Shown here: one piece after another, positions 54,074-63,492 of the stretch | How the letters are laid out: every line of letters begins with the position of its first letter | Position numbering within the stretch: position 1 is the stretch's first letter | NCBI RefSeq assembly: GCF_016904955.1 | Contig: NZ_JADIKE010000026.1 | Coordinates: 79,064 to 143,063, forward strand | DNA: 64,000 nucleotides | Origin: Dyella flava | Lineage (GTDB): Bacteria > Pseudomonadota > Gammaproteobacteria > Xanthomonadales > Rhodanobacteraceae | Reading direction: 5' to 3' | The notes under the pieces: generated by a model | What the model was told of the DNA's origin: nothing | What the model saw: only the letters and a program-made list of their open reading frames with translations | The model's database searches: none | Position numbers and translations under genes: made by a program

Positions 54074-55426
54074 TTACGCACGCTTAGCCTTGGGTTGCTT
54101 TCGGACTTGGGTCTTGGATCCGCGCTTCTGCTTCAAAGACGTTGTGATATTCAAGTCAACCCCAGTCCGAGCTAGAGGTTGCTCGGCAGACTCATCCGTC
54201 CGACCCTGTTGAATGAGTTCGCCGCGGAACGCTTTGGCGAGGAGTGCAGGAGTGAGCTTATCCACTTGTGCGCGAGCAGCCTCATATTGGGCCTGCACCT
54301 TGTCGGCGATTGCGAACAGAGATTCAACGCGATAGGCAATTTCACGTTGCTCGCTCAAGGACGGGAGTGGAAGGGAAAACTCCTTTATCTTGTTCAGATT
54401 GAGGTTCGGCTGATTCCCACCTTCGGCCAGATCTCGCATCTCGTAATAATTGGACTCCAACGCTCGTCGCACGTAGAGCCTGTCAGCCTTAGCTTCATCC
54501 ACGATAACCGCAGCGCATGCTTGATTGACTGTCGCTGGAATACCTAGCTCAGTCACTTGGCCGCGAGTTTTTCCTTCGCCATACATTGCAACGAGGATCG
54601 TTCCGACTGGATATGTTTTCAGTCGGTGAGCTTTGATTGCATCCTCAGTTACATGTTCGTTAGCCTCGGTGACAATTCTTTGAGACGTCGCTGCACTCGT
54701 TATCCACGGAGTTCCCCTTGCCGAGAAAAATTTTGCGTTTGACCGTAGCGGGGTTGAGCCAGTGCCAACTTTGGCGATTGACTGCACATTAGTCGACGCC
54801 CAGGCGGCGGACTTACCTTTACGCCAATCTTCCGTTAAGTCTCCACTGATCGCCGCAGCAAGCACAGATTGGCGAAATCGCTTCAACAACTCAGGAATTC
54901 GATCCAACCGAGCACGACCTGCATCTACCCGCGCCAGAAGCACATCGAGCTTATCGGCGATGCGCTTTTGTTCGCGGAGTGGCGGGATCGCAACTTTAGT
55001 TCTCTCGAAAGTGCCTTTTGTAACGTGTCGCAGCCCAACTCCGCCATGAGCAATGTCGATGAGCTCGTCAAGCTTCTGATTGATGGCATAGCGAAAAAAT
55101 CGCTTATCAATCTTCGACGCGTCAAAATCAACACGGAAGATGTGCTGATTGAGCACAGCTTTGCCACCATGCCAGACATGGGCACCGAACGAAGTGCCAG
55201 GCGTGCCAGACCACGCGAAAAGAAGTTCGCGACCCGTGAGCTGATAGCGCTCTTCCGCCTCTCCAGAGAAGTAGTTGAACGGCGCGGCGGGGTTGTTCAA
55301 GTTCTGGATTCGAACGATCGGAAGCCCGGCGATTGCCCACTCGGATGCCTTGAAAGCTCGCCCATTTTTAAGCGAGCAAAGGTCTCCGATCGGCACAGAG
55401 ACCCAACCCAGCGGAAGCTCACTCAT
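54074..55426 (-). CDS. hsdS: Type I restriction specificity subunit
   Basis: 450 aa with two target-recognition domains and two conserved helices. The first half has LPLGWVSVPIGDLCSLKNGR and PPLREQKRIADKLDVLLARV (about residue 150), the second has LPLPSLSEQREIAYRVESLF and EAARAQVDKLTPALLAKAFR, each TRD followed by a spacer helix. It sets the sequence recognised by the HsdM/HsdR complex. It overlaps hsdM by 4 bp and ends with a basic tail. Both TRDs look complete. Confidence 0.92.
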   Translation of the reverse strand: MSELPLGWVSVPIGDLCSLKNGRAFKASEWAIAGLPIVRIQNLNNPAAPFNYFSGEAEERYQLTGRELLFAWSGTPGTSFGAHVWHGGKAVLNQHIFRVDFDASKIDKRFFRYAINQKLDELIDIAHGGVGLRHVTKGTFERTKVAIPPLREQKRIADKLDVLLARVDAGRARLDRIPELLKRFRQSVLAAAISGDLTEDWRKGKSAAWASTNVQSIAKVGTGSTPLRSNAKFFSARGTPWITSAATSQRIVTEANEHVTEDAIKAHRLKTYPVGTILVAMYGEGKTRGQVTELGIPATVNQACAAVIVDEAKADRLYVRRALESNYYEMRDLAEGGNQPNLNLNKIKEFSLPLPSLSEQREIAYRVESLFAIADKVQAQYEAARAQVDKLTPALLAKAFRGELIQQGRTDESAEQPLARTGVDLNITTSLKQKRGSKTQVRKQPKAKRA

Positions 55427-56865
55427 ACCGCTTCTTCCTCCACGCCGAGTTCGCCAAGAATATTGCGCAACTCTTCCATCGCTCCTTCCAGTTCTGCAAT
55501 GGCCTCTTGCGCCAACGCCTCTGGGGTCGGTAAATCACCTCTTGCCGAATCGCTGTCGTCCTTCAGCCAACTAATATCGAGACTATCGCCGCGTGCCGCG
55601 ACATCGTCGCGCGTAAAGTGACGGAAACGACCTTCGACTCCGGCGTCCTTGCGCTTGCTTGTTCCATTCACCTTGGCTCCATAGTTCTTCTCAAATTCGG
55701 CGAAGTGCTCGCGCGTCAGCGGCGTGCGCTTACCAAACTGAGGCATATTGGCACGCAAGTCATAGACCCAAACTCCCTTGGTGTTGCCCTTGTCCTTCTC
55801 GCCACGGGTGAAGAACAACACATTCGTCTTCACGCCCTGCGCGTAAAAGATGCCCGTGGGCAAACGAAGGATGGTGTGCAAATTGCACTTGTCCATTAGG
55901 TCGCGTCGGATGTCGGCACCGACGTTGCCCTCGAATAACACGTTGTCCGGTAGCACTACAGCAGCGCGGCCGCCTGGCTTCAGCGTGCGGTAGATATGTT
56001 GGAGAAACGCCAGCTGCTTGTTGCTGGTTGGGTAGGTAAGGTCATCGCGAGTCGGACCACCACCACCTTTCTTGGTGCCGAACGGTGGATTGGTGAGCAC
56101 CAAGTCGGCCTTGGGCAGTTGCTGACCCTCGCTGGATAACGTGTCGCCATAGCGGATGCCAGTGTCCTCGTCCGACTCGAGATCATGCAGCATCAAATTC
56201 ATCAACCCTAAACGATGTGTGTCCGGCACCAATTCCATGCCGTGAAACTGCCGCCGGTACTTCTTGTAGCTTTTCGCATCTAGCGAGTACATGTCGTTGT
56301 GCTCGCGGATATAGTGGTTGGCGGCAATCAAAAAGCCACCCGTACCAGCTGCCGGATCCTGGATGACCTCACCCAGTTTCGGCTGCATTAGGCGGACCAT
56401 GCTGTCGATCAGCATGCGCGGGGTGAAGTATTGGCCAGCACCGGACTTCTTCTCGTTGGCGTTCTTTTCAAGAAGGCCTTCGTAAAGGTCACCAAGGCCT
56501 TCCTGCTTGGCCGAGTACCAGTCGATCTCATCAATGGCCGTCACCAGTTGGGTGAGCGTGGTGGGCTTCTTGATGAAGGAGTTAGCGTTGGCAAAAATTT
56601 CCTGCGTAAGAATGGCGCCGTGCGTGCCAAGATGAATCAGCATCACCTTGTAGAACTCCAGCCGCTCCGGTGCAGCCTTGGCTTCCAGATTGTTCCAACG
56701 GTAGCCCTTGGGCAGTTTTTCCTCGGTACCAGTTTCCTTCGCCATCTTGAGGAAGAGCAGGTACGTGAGTTCGGTGACATATTGGTGGTAAGTCACGCCG
56801 TCATCCCGCAGGACGTTGCAAAGGTTCCAGAGCTTGGAAACGATGTCGGTATTCAAGTTGTTCAT
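55423..56865 (-). CDS. hsdM: Type I restriction-modification methyltransferase subunit
   Basis: 480 aa, N6-adenine methyltransferase. An N-terminal HsdM_N helical domain (MNNLNTDIVSKLWNLCNVLR) is followed by GAGQYFTPRMLIDSMV, the SAM motif DPAAGTGGF (170-178) and catalytic NPPF (259-262). ATG at 56865 was chosen because it begins the conserved domain; a longer frame to 56916 would overlap hsdR. It sits between hsdR (upstream, 19 bp gap) and hsdS (4-bp overlap). Confidence 0.93.
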   Translation of the reverse strand: MNNLNTDIVSKLWNLCNVLRDDGVTYHQYVTELTYLLFLKMAKETGTEEKLPKGYRWNNLEAKAAPERLEFYKVMLIHLGTHGAILTQEIFANANSFIKKPTTLTQLVTAIDEIDWYSAKQEGLGDLYEGLLEKNANEKKSGAGQYFTPRMLIDSMVRLMQPKLGEVIQDPAAGTGGFLIAANHYIREHNDMYSLDAKSYKKYRRQFHGMELVPDTHRLGLMNLMLHDLESDEDTGIRYGDTLSSEGQQLPKADLVLTNPPFGTKKGGGGPTRDDLTYPTSNKQLAFLQHIYRTLKPGGRAAVVLPDNVLFEGNVGADIRRDLMDKCNLHTILRLPTGIFYAQGVKTNVLFFTRGEKDKGNTKGVWVYDLRANMPQFGKRTPLTREHFAEFEKNYGAKVNGTSKRKDAGVEGRFRHFTRDDVAARGDSLDISWLKDDSDSARGDLPTPEALAQEAIAELEGAMEELRNILGELGVEEEAV

Positions 56866-56884
56866 TGTGTCCTGATGGCAGCGG

Positions 56885-59800
56885 TCAGCTGGCCTGTTGC
56901 TGCCAGATGGCCTCATTCATGTCGGCGAGCACTTCGTGGAGCTGGCCCTCGAAAAGTTGGTTGAGGCGGCGGAAGCCGCCCTGTTCCCGGAAGGGGCCTT
57001 CGTTGATGGCCGCCTCGTCCAGGATGATATTGGCCTTAATCTGCTTGGCTAGGTTTTTGAGCCAGTCCTGCTGAACGCGGGTCAGGCTACGTTGCTGGAT
57101 CAAGGTCTGCACGGCCTTGTCCACGCGCTGATCGTAGGGTACCAACGGATCGCCCAGCGCAGCTTGGCGTACGAAGCCAAGGAGGCGGGCGGCGATTTCG
57201 TGATTGGATTTCTGCGTCCACGCCGAGGTGAGCGAGCGTTCATCGAAACCTGCGCCTTCCAGTGCGGTAACCAGTTGCATCAGGTCCTTGCGAGTCAGAT
57301 CGCGAGGGCGTGTGACCACGGCCAACAAGGCAGGAAGTTTATTGCTTTGTTCTTGGACGAACTGGGTGAAGCGTTCGAGGTAGTCCTCCGGCTTGCCGTA
57401 GTGCGGCACGACATCCACCAGTTTGTCTTTATGGCTGGACACGACCACCGGATTAGCAGGCACGTCGCGTTTCTGGTCGAGGAGTTCTGCCAAGCCAGCG
57501 CGCTGGAGCCACCACTCGGCCAAGGATTTGATGTCGGTGTCTTTCAAAAACTTGGCGAAGTCCTGCGGACCATGGCCCGCCTGCTTAAGCGCGCGCTCCT
57601 GGGTTTCGGTTAGATGCCGCTTCTTGCGCTGCCATTTGGCAAGTAGCTGATCACGGGCCAGCTGTGAAATATCACTGCCAGTGTGCCGAGTGATTTCGCG
57701 CACCAACTGGGCAAAGCCGATGTTGGGGTCCTGCACGACCGGCTTCATGCTGTTCACCGGTTCGAGAGTGGCGTAAAGGTCTACAGCGTCGAAGATGCGA
57801 AACACTTCTTTGCCAATCTCATCGCAACGGCGAGTGGCACGGCCCAACATCTGCTCGTAAAGGATGCGGCTGTTTACGCGGCGCAGGAACACCAGATTGC
57901 TGATGGCCGGCACATCGATGCCAGTGGTCAGCAGATCTACCGTGACGGCGATGACGGGATGACGCTCGTTTCGCAGGCGGCGGATCTGCTGCAGGGGCTT
58001 GTCCGCGCTGCCCGTAATCTTGAGCACCGTGTCGTCTTCGATCTCGATACCCTTGGCGTCGAAAGCGTCCTTCAAAAGGCCAACCACCATGTCGGCATGA
58101 ACGTCGGTGGCACAGAAGATCAGGGTTTTATCTGGGCCCGCCGGATTGATGCGATCGGTTAAAGCCTCGCAGACCACCTTATTAAACGACTCGGTGATGA
58201 CCTTGCGGTTGAACTCACCAACATCGAAATTCAAATCGTCGGGCGTCTTGAAGAGATCCACGCCGCCCGAGCTGGGGTTGTACACCCGCACCTCGTCATT
58301 CTTCTTGTAGTGGATGCCTTTCTCGCTCAACTCCGTGATGATCCGTTCAGCGGGATCGTGGTCGATCAGGTGGCCATCGAGCACGGCTTCGCGATAGGAG
58401 TAAACGAACACCGCTCGGCCGAAAATCTCAGTGGTGTGCAGGGCCGGCGTAGCAGTCAAACCAATCTTTACCGCGTCAAAGTGGTCAAGCACCCTACGAT
58501 ACTTGGAGATGTAGTCCTTCTCGTCGCGAAAGGCGACTTCGGTATCGCTCATCTCACGGTCGAGCAGGTAGCCACGGTGACATTCATCAACCACGATGCA
58601 GTCGTAGGCATCGACCGGTAAACCTTCACCGTCCGAATACAGGATGCGCTTGACCAGCCCCTGCACAGTGGCGATATGGACTTTGGTGTCTGCGTCGGGT
58701 CGCTGCTCGTCGATCTCTTTAATTCCGAACACCTCAGCGAATCGCTGCAAGGACTCCATCTGCGTTTCCTTGAACGCATTGGCGGCCTGCTCACCCAGTG
58801 CTGTGCGATCAACCAAAAACAGAATCCGACGGAAGCGTTGGGCTTTCAGGAGCCGGTACACCAGCGCAATACAGGTCTTGGTCTTGCCGGTGCCGGTAGC
58901 CATGGCCACCAAGGAGGTCGACTTGCCTTCCTTGATGGCACCTTCAACGGCAAGGATCGCCTTGCGCTGGTAATCGCGCAGCGGAAAACCGTACTGGAAG
59001 CCGAAGCCGTCCAGTTTTTGCTCGGCCTCGTCGATGTCCTGCTCGAGCAATTCGCGCACACCCTGCGGGGTGTACCAGCCATCCAAAGGCTTGCGCAGGT
59101 TCTGCGGTCGGCGCAGGTCGCAGAACCAGATACCGCTGACCTCCTTGAACTGCTGCTGGAAAGGCCGCCCATTGGTGGCGAATGCCAGCGGGACGCGGAA
59201 CTCATTCCACTGCGCACGCAAGGGCTCACCATGCTCGTGGGTCATGCCCGCGGCGTAGCGGCGGGCCTGGTCGATGGCAGAAGCAACGTGTTTGCTGCTG
59301 CGTTTGGCCTCGACCACCGCCACGCATTCGGTACCAATGAAGAGGGCATAGTCGACCGGGCCGTTGGCGGTAGGCCATTCGGCGATCGCAACAGAACGGC
59401 CCGGCTCCGGGCGGGTCCCCTTGCTAAAGCGCAATTGACGGCTATCGGCTTCCCATCCCGCGTCGCGTAGCTGCTGGTCGATGATTTCACGGGTGGCCTT
59501 CTCGTCCAGCGAGATCAGGGAGGCCGCCTGTTCGGCGCTCCTTTGCAACCCGGTGAAGTAGTCCGCAGCCTGTTGCGAAGCCTGCGCCTGAAGCACGGCG
59601 AGCTGGGCCTTCAGGTCAGCGGCGTTGTCGCTGCTTTCCTGCGCCAGCTCGGCCCACACCTTCGCTTCTTCTTGGGCGGCGGCGGCCTGCTGGGCAGCGC
59701 TCTGCGACTTTTCGGCTTCGGCTTGCAAGGTGCGGCGAAGGTCTTCCAGCTCCTTCTTGAGAGCCTCGGATTCATCCTTGGGCGCCTCCGGCGGAATGAA

Positions 59801-60202
59801 AGCGCCCCCCTTAAAAGCGGGGTCGGAAAACGTGCGATGGAACCAAAAACCCAACTGGGCGGCGATCTTCAGACCGTCCAGAGCGGTGCGGTGGTTACCG
59901 GCCCATTGGTGGTTGGCATCGTTGCCCGCCTTCCGAAGCCAATGGAACAGGTCGGCCGTTTCACGGGGCAGGTAGCCAGTGCCTCGCAGACGGGACAGCA
60001 GGCTGGCCTGCGTGTCGTCGCTAGGGATGACCGTATTGGTCCGCGCAGCCACCTGCTGGGCCAATAATTCCGCAAATTGGCGCAGTTTGAGCAGGCAAGT
60101 GTTGGGATCTTCGGCGAAATAGCGCTCGGCGTTCACACCCAACCGAGCCATATCAGGTTGCAGGCCAGCCAAGTGTGTGAAATTGGAGCGTAACTGCGTC
60201 AT
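56885..60202 (-). CDS. hsdR: Type I restriction endonuclease subunit R
   Basis: 1105 aa. An N-terminal DUF4145-like domain (about 1-120, FAELLAQQVAARTNTVIPSD) and coiled coil lead to the PD-(D/E)xK nuclease (VVEAKRSSKH, Glu298 and Lys300), then SF2 motor motifs MATGTGKTKT (434-443) and DECH (539-542), and a C-terminal helical EcoEI-type domain. The DUF4145 fusion is common in one branch of HsdR. The enzyme is complete and first in the minus-strand operon hsdR-hsdM-hsdS. Confidence 0.93.
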   Translation of the reverse strand: MTQLRSNFTHLAGLQPDMARLGVNAERYFAEDPNTCLLKLRQFAELLAQQVAARTNTVIPSDDTQASLLSRLRGTGYLPRETADLFHWLRKAGNDANHQWAGNHRTALDGLKIAAQLGFWFHRTFSDPAFKGGAFIPPEAPKDESEALKKELEDLRRTLQAEAEKSQSAAQQAAAAQEEAKVWAELAQESSDNAADLKAQLAVLQAQASQQAADYFTGLQRSAEQAASLISLDEKATREIIDQQLRDAGWEADSRQLRFSKGTRPEPGRSVAIAEWPTANGPVDYALFIGTECVAVVEAKRSSKHVASAIDQARRYAAGMTHEHGEPLRAQWNEFRVPLAFATNGRPFQQQFKEVSGIWFCDLRRPQNLRKPLDGWYTPQGVRELLEQDIDEAEQKLDGFGFQYGFPLRDYQRKAILAVEGAIKEGKSTSLVAMATGTGKTKTCIALVYRLLKAQRFRRILFLVDRTALGEQAANAFKETQMESLQRFAEVFGIKEIDEQRPDADTKVHIATVQGLVKRILYSDGEGLPVDAYDCIVVDECHRGYLLDREMSDTEVAFRDEKDYISKYRRVLDHFDAVKIGLTATPALHTTEIFGRAVFVYSYREAVLDGHLIDHDPAERIITELSEKGIHYKKNDEVRVYNPSSGGVDLFKTPDDLNFDVGEFNRKVITESFNKVVCEALTDRINPAGPDKTLIFCATDVHADMVVGLLKDAFDAKGIEIEDDTVLKITGSADKPLQQIRRLRNERHPVIAVTVDLLTTGIDVPAISNLVFLRRVNSRILYEQMLGRATRRCDEIGKEVFRIFDAVDLYATLEPVNSMKPVVQDPNIGFAQLVREITRHTGSDISQLARDQLLAKWQRKKRHLTETQERALKQAGHGPQDFAKFLKDTDIKSLAEWWLQRAGLAELLDQKRDVPANPVVVSSHKDKLVDVVPHYGKPEDYLERFTQFVQEQSNKLPALLAVVTRPRDLTRKDLMQLVTALEGAGFDERSLTSAWTQKSNHEIAARLLGFVRQAALGDPLVPYDQRVDKAVQTLIQQRSLTRVQQDWLKNLAKQIKANIILDEAAINEGPFREQGGFRRLNQLFEGQLHEVLADMNEAIWQQQAS

Positions 60203-60411
60203 CCCGGATCCCCTTATCGCGGGCCAATACCTACATCGAATGACGTCTATTCTGGCGGATGGGTACGGAAAAGCCCACGGGAGCTGCGCGGGGTTATTCG
60301 AGCCCCCAGATCAAGTCCGGGAGGCGCGAGGCCGTGTCAAGCGCAAGATGCCTGCCGTGGCGAAGGAACCGAAGCTGAGGGCTACGAGCCCGCGCTGGGG
60401 AAAGTCGCTCT

Positions 60412-60555
60412 ATGGATGGTAAAAAACGCCTTCAAGATCTAAACCATCGAACTGCTCTGGAACTGATCGCTGAAAGGCGCAGTGAGATCGTCATCCGTTA
60501 TCTGGAATCCTTCAAAGCCGTTCATCACAGGTTGATGTCCGCCCAAACCCAATAA
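60412..60555 (+). CDS. Small ORF, 47 aa
   Basis: ATG at 60412 opens MDGKKRLQDLNHRTALELIA, continues with a charged helix (ERRSEIVIRYLESF) and ends MSAQTQ. Composition is natural and it does not lie opposite another gene. No strong ribosome-binding site is visible. A longer frame at 60177-60422 overlaps it but looks less protein-like. The rest of the 60203-60581 gap shows nothing. Confidence 0.3.
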   Translation: MDGKKRLQDLNHRTALELIAERRSEIVIRYLESFKAVHHRLMSAQTQ

Positions 60556-60581
60556 AGCGCATTATCCCAGTTCTGTTTTTT

Positions 60582-61172
60582 TCAGCCCAGTAACGGCCGA
60601 GGACGCGGCTGTCTATTTAAAAAGAATAGAAAAATTTGCTTCATGCCAGATAGAACAGGGCGCACTTCGTGCACAGTTTCGCAAGGAAAGATGAGTGAAG
60701 TTCCACATTCTGGATGATATGACCTATTAAGGGATGGAAAAACTATTTCTCCGCCAGAGTAATCACTGTTTAAATAGGTAACAACAGAAAATAGACGATC
60801 AGGATACGCAGAGCCGGAATCTCTGTGGGGACTAATGAAGTGCCCAATCTTGTACATCGTGAACTGTGCTGAAGACACAGACGCGGGCGTGATACCCCAA
60901 TACTCTCGCACCAATGCATTTGCTCGGGGCGCAACTTCATTAATAAGTGAACTTGCAATACTTGCTGCGTGATCAAATCCTGCGGATAGTGCGTCCCGCT
61001 GAGATGTATCCACCAACTCCTTTACTTGAAACACATTATGCTTTTGACCAACTGTGGATGGCCTCCACTCAACGCTGCGGAGCTCGCCAGCCACTTGAGC
61101 AACTCGCTCTTGGATTAACGTCTTGCACCTTATAATCCCACTCTTAAAAGTGGCAATAACAGTATCCGACAT
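60582..61172 (-). CDS. 2OG-Fe(II) oxygenase (prolyl 4-hydroxylase-like)
   Basis: 196 aa. The double-stranded beta-helix metal triad is visible: HRDSG (His116, Asp118) and TVHEVRP (His168), with Lys178 (GMKQIF) in the position that binds the 2-oxoglutarate carboxylate. FSVVTYLNSDYSGGEIVFP is the classic P4H-like strand. It should hydroxylate a peptide or protein. ATG 61172 lies 1 bp after the stop of a 75-aa leader-like peptide, so the two are strictly coupled. GC and codon use are lower than in hsdR, suggesting separate transfer. Confidence 0.85.
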   Translation of the reverse strand: MSDTVIATFKSGIIRCKTLIQERVAQVAGELRSVEWRPSTVGQKHNVFQVKELVDTSQRDALSAGFDHAASIASSLINEVAPRANALVREYWGITPASVSSAQFTMYKIGHFISPHRDSGSAYPDRLFSVVTYLNSDYSGGEIVFPSLNRSYHPECGTSLIFPCETVHEVRPVLSGMKQIFLFFLNRQPRPRPLLG

Positions 61173-61173
61173 A

Positions 61174-61401
61174 CTACAGGCCGCATTGAGAGCCAACAGG
61201 AAGTATTACGACTGAGAACTCACTATCCACCTCTGCATGATGGACAATGATGAGTCCCTCATAAAACTCAGCAGGCATCGCGATCCCAGCCCGTTTGCAC
61301 GCCTCGTCAATAAGCTGACCAAATTTTTCGGATAAATCGGGATCCGATTTGATATGCAGACGTAGCTTGTTTACGGCGACGACCAACTGATCGTTATCCA
61401 T
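61174..61401 (-). CDS. 75-aa leader-like peptide, possible RiPP precursor
   Basis: MDNDQLVVAVNKLRLHIKSD opens the peptide, then an AGIAMPAEFYEGLIIVHHAE turn and a strand (EFSVVILPVG) of the type seen in nitrile hydratase-like leader peptides (NHLP), which precede modified peptide cores. The protein then ends with SQCGL, a very short candidate core. ATG 61401 has a GGAGG box 5 bp upstream. Coupled by a 1-bp gap to a 2OG-Fe(II) oxygenase, a typical tailoring enzyme. The family reading is tentative; it may instead be a small binding partner of the oxygenase. Confidence 0.5.
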   Translation of the reverse strand: MDNDQLVVAVNKLRLHIKSDPDLSEKFGQLIDEACKRAGIAMPAEFYEGLIIVHHAEVDSEFSVVILPVGSQCGL

Positions 61402-62055
61402 GTTCGCCTCCAACTCAAAATGTTAACGAGGATAAGGGGCTACTCACATTCAAGTCCGTTCAAAGAAACACTTAACACGTCTTTGGGGCCCAACTAATCG
61501 ACGCATGAATTCGATCACGGTTAGCGCCCAATTCTGCACGATCCGTTCACGGCACGAGCAATAAAGAGCCGAACACGTATTTGCAAAGAATTACCCAGCG
61601 CAGGATCCCCGGTGCCACAGGCTCTGTTCAACGTTAGCACCACACCAGGACTTCTCGCGTAAAAAATCGGCCTGGCAATATTTCACACAAGATTGACGCA
61701 GCGCTAAGAAGTGGGGCTTCAAAGCGAGACCACTTTTACCGGTCATTTCCATATTTATGTAGTGCGTGTAAGCCTCGTTAGCTACCCCAAATCTTTTTAT
61801 CAAGATATGCATATATATCAAGAGGTGCAGTAGGGCCACTTCGGCCACTCTGCGCTGCGGTCAAACACGTACCTCTACTAGCGCGCAGCCACCTCATGAA
61901 GACATGATTTACCTAAATTTTCAATCGATTAGAGCGCACACCCTCGGAACAATGACAGTTTTTCGATGTAATTTACAATCTATAACTGTCAAACCACCTA
62001 GATCTTCAACAGTTATTTCTTGCAATTCGCGACAGTTATTCGCGGCAACACCACC
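61402..62055. other. Low-GC stretch without a firm gene
   Basis: A minus-strand frame at 61591-61848 (85 codons, cysteine-rich tail with SCVKYCQ and WCGAN) is the only possible gene; it has no clear ribosome-binding site and no family, so it is not called. Base composition is distinctly AT-rich and no repeats were noted. Confidence 0.4.
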
Positions 62056-62298
62056 TTGGGCACACGAGCGGGGTGTGCAACTGCGCCTGATCGAGCCAGG
62101 AAAGCCGACCAAAACGCCTACATCGAGTCGTTCAACGGGCGCTTCCGCGACGAATGCCTTAACGAGCACTGGTTCCCAAGCTTGTTGCACGCCCGTACCG
62201 AGATCGAAACATGGCGCAGGGAATACAACGAAGAACGACCAAAGAAAGCACTGGGCGGCCTGACGCCTGCGGACTATGCAAAGCAGTTAAAGTTTTGA
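62056..62298 (+). pseudogene. IS3-family transposase fragment (frameshifted)
   Basis: The end of an IS3 OrfB is visible in two frames: WAHERGVQLRLIEPGKPT in one, then QNAYIESFNGRFRDECLN and DYAKQLKF in the next, so one base was lost near 62108. Only the C-terminal DDE-proximal part remains. Its stop codon TGA is also the first three bases of the following intact IS. Confidence 0.8.
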
Positions 62299-62374
62299 CC
62301 TTATCCCTGCCATTTGTAGCGTTTCAAAGTAGAGTTTTCGGCGAAACTGACCCTCATGAGGAGGCTGTTTTGCC

Positions 62375-62641
62375 ATGAAGAAGACCAAATATACCGAAGA
62401 GCAGATCGCGTTCGCCCTCCGCCAGGCCGAGAGCGGCACGACGGTGGCGGAAGTCTGTCGAAAGATGGGGATCTGCGAAGCGACGTTCTTCAACTGGAAG
62501 AAGAAGTACGGCGGCCTGGGCGTGTCGGAACTGCGTCGCCTACGGCAGCTGGATGAGGAAAATCGCAAGCTCAAGCAGCTCGTGGCGGACCTGAGCCTGG
62601 ACAAGGCGATGCTGCAGGATGCCTTGCAAAAAAAGCTCTGA
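62375..62641 (+). CDS. IS3 OrfA
   Basis: 88 aa with the N-terminal helix-turn-helix (TEEQIAFALRQAESGTTVAE, ATFFNWKKKYGGLG) and a leucine-zipper-like helix (RRLRQLDEENRKLKQLVADL). It binds the IS ends and regulates transposition. An A7 run at 62628-62634 followed by G is the expected -1 frameshift site giving the OrfAB fusion transposase. Confidence 0.93.
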   Translation: MKKTKYTEEQIAFALRQAESGTTVAEVCRKMGICEATFFNWKKKYGGLGVSELRRLRQLDEENRKLKQLVADLSLDKAMLQDALQKKL

Positions 62642-62691
62642 GACCGGCCCAGCGCAAAGCGCTGGCCGGTCATCTGCAGAAAGCCTATGGG

Positions 62692-63492
62692 GTGAGCATA
62701 CGTCGCTCCTGCGCCCTCTTGCGATTGTCCTTGACGGGTTGGTATTACCGCCACAGCCGCCCGCTGCAGGATGCGCCACTGATCAAGCGCATGCGTGAAA
62801 TTGCCGAGGTGCGAGTTCGATATGGTATGCGGCGGATCTATGTTCTGCTTCGACGTGAAGGATGGCCTGTGAACCATAAGCGCGTGCATCGTTTGTATGT
62901 GCAGGCGGGCTTGAATCTGCGCACGAAGCGGCCCCGCCGGCGCAAGGCAGCAGCGATGCGGCTGGACAGGCCATTGCTCACCGGGCCCGATCAGCTTTGG
63001 AGCATGGATTTCGTGTCCGACGCGCTTTTCGATGGTCGCCGCTTCCGTGCGCTAACCATCGTCGACAATTTCACGCGCGAATGCCTCGCGATCGAGGTGG
63101 CGCAGAATTTGCGCGGTGAAGAGGTCGTTGCCGTGCTCGAAACGCTTCGCTTCAGACGCGCGGTGCCCGCTCGGATACAGGTCGACAACGGGCCGGAATT
63201 CATATCGATGACATTGGATCGCTTTGCCTACGACCATGGGATCACGCTGGACTACTCGCGCCCGGGCAAGCCGACTGACAACCCATTTATCGAATCTTTC
63301 AATGGCTCGCTTCGCGACGAATGCCTTAACACGCACTGGTTTCTTTCGCTGGAAGATGCCCGTGAAAAGATCGAATCTTGGAGATACGACTATAATCATT
63401 TCCGGCCGCACTCATCGTTGGAAAACAGCCCACCAGCGCTGTTTGCCGAGATGATGCGGATGACTCCTAAACTGCCGATGGCTCTACCTTAG
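62692..63492 (+). CDS. IS3 OrfB (catalytic part)
   Basis: 266 aa from the GTG used here; the frame is open back to the A7 slippery site so the true product is the OrfAB fusion. DDE triad regions: LWSMDFVSDALFDGRRFRAL, QVDNGPEFISMTLDR and NPFIESFNGSLRDECLN. HTH_21-like N-terminal part. The frame shift is programmed, not a defect. The catalytic domain is intact, so the IS may be active. Confidence 0.93.
   Translation: MSIRRSCALLRLSLTGWYYRHSRPLQDAPLIKRMREIAEVRVRYGMRRIYVLLRREGWPVNHKRVHRLYVQAGLNLRTKRPRRRKAAAMRLDRPLLTGPDQLWSMDFVSDALFDGRRFRALTIVDNFTRECLAIEVAQNLRGEEVVAVLETLRFRRAVPARIQVDNGPEFISMTLDRFAYDHGITLDYSRPGKPTDNPFIESFNGSLRDECLNTHWFLSLEDAREKIESWRYDYNHFRPHSSLENSPPALFAEMMRMTPKLPMALP

Noticed and set aside
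61591..61848. 85-aa cysteine-rich minus-strand ORF
   Set aside because: No ribosome-binding site, no family and AT-rich chance openness; kept only as a possibility in the gap entry.
62375..63492. Frameshifted, inactive transposase
   Set aside because: The OrfA/OrfB break is the normal programmed -1 shift at an A7 run; both terminal repeats and the DDE regions are intact.
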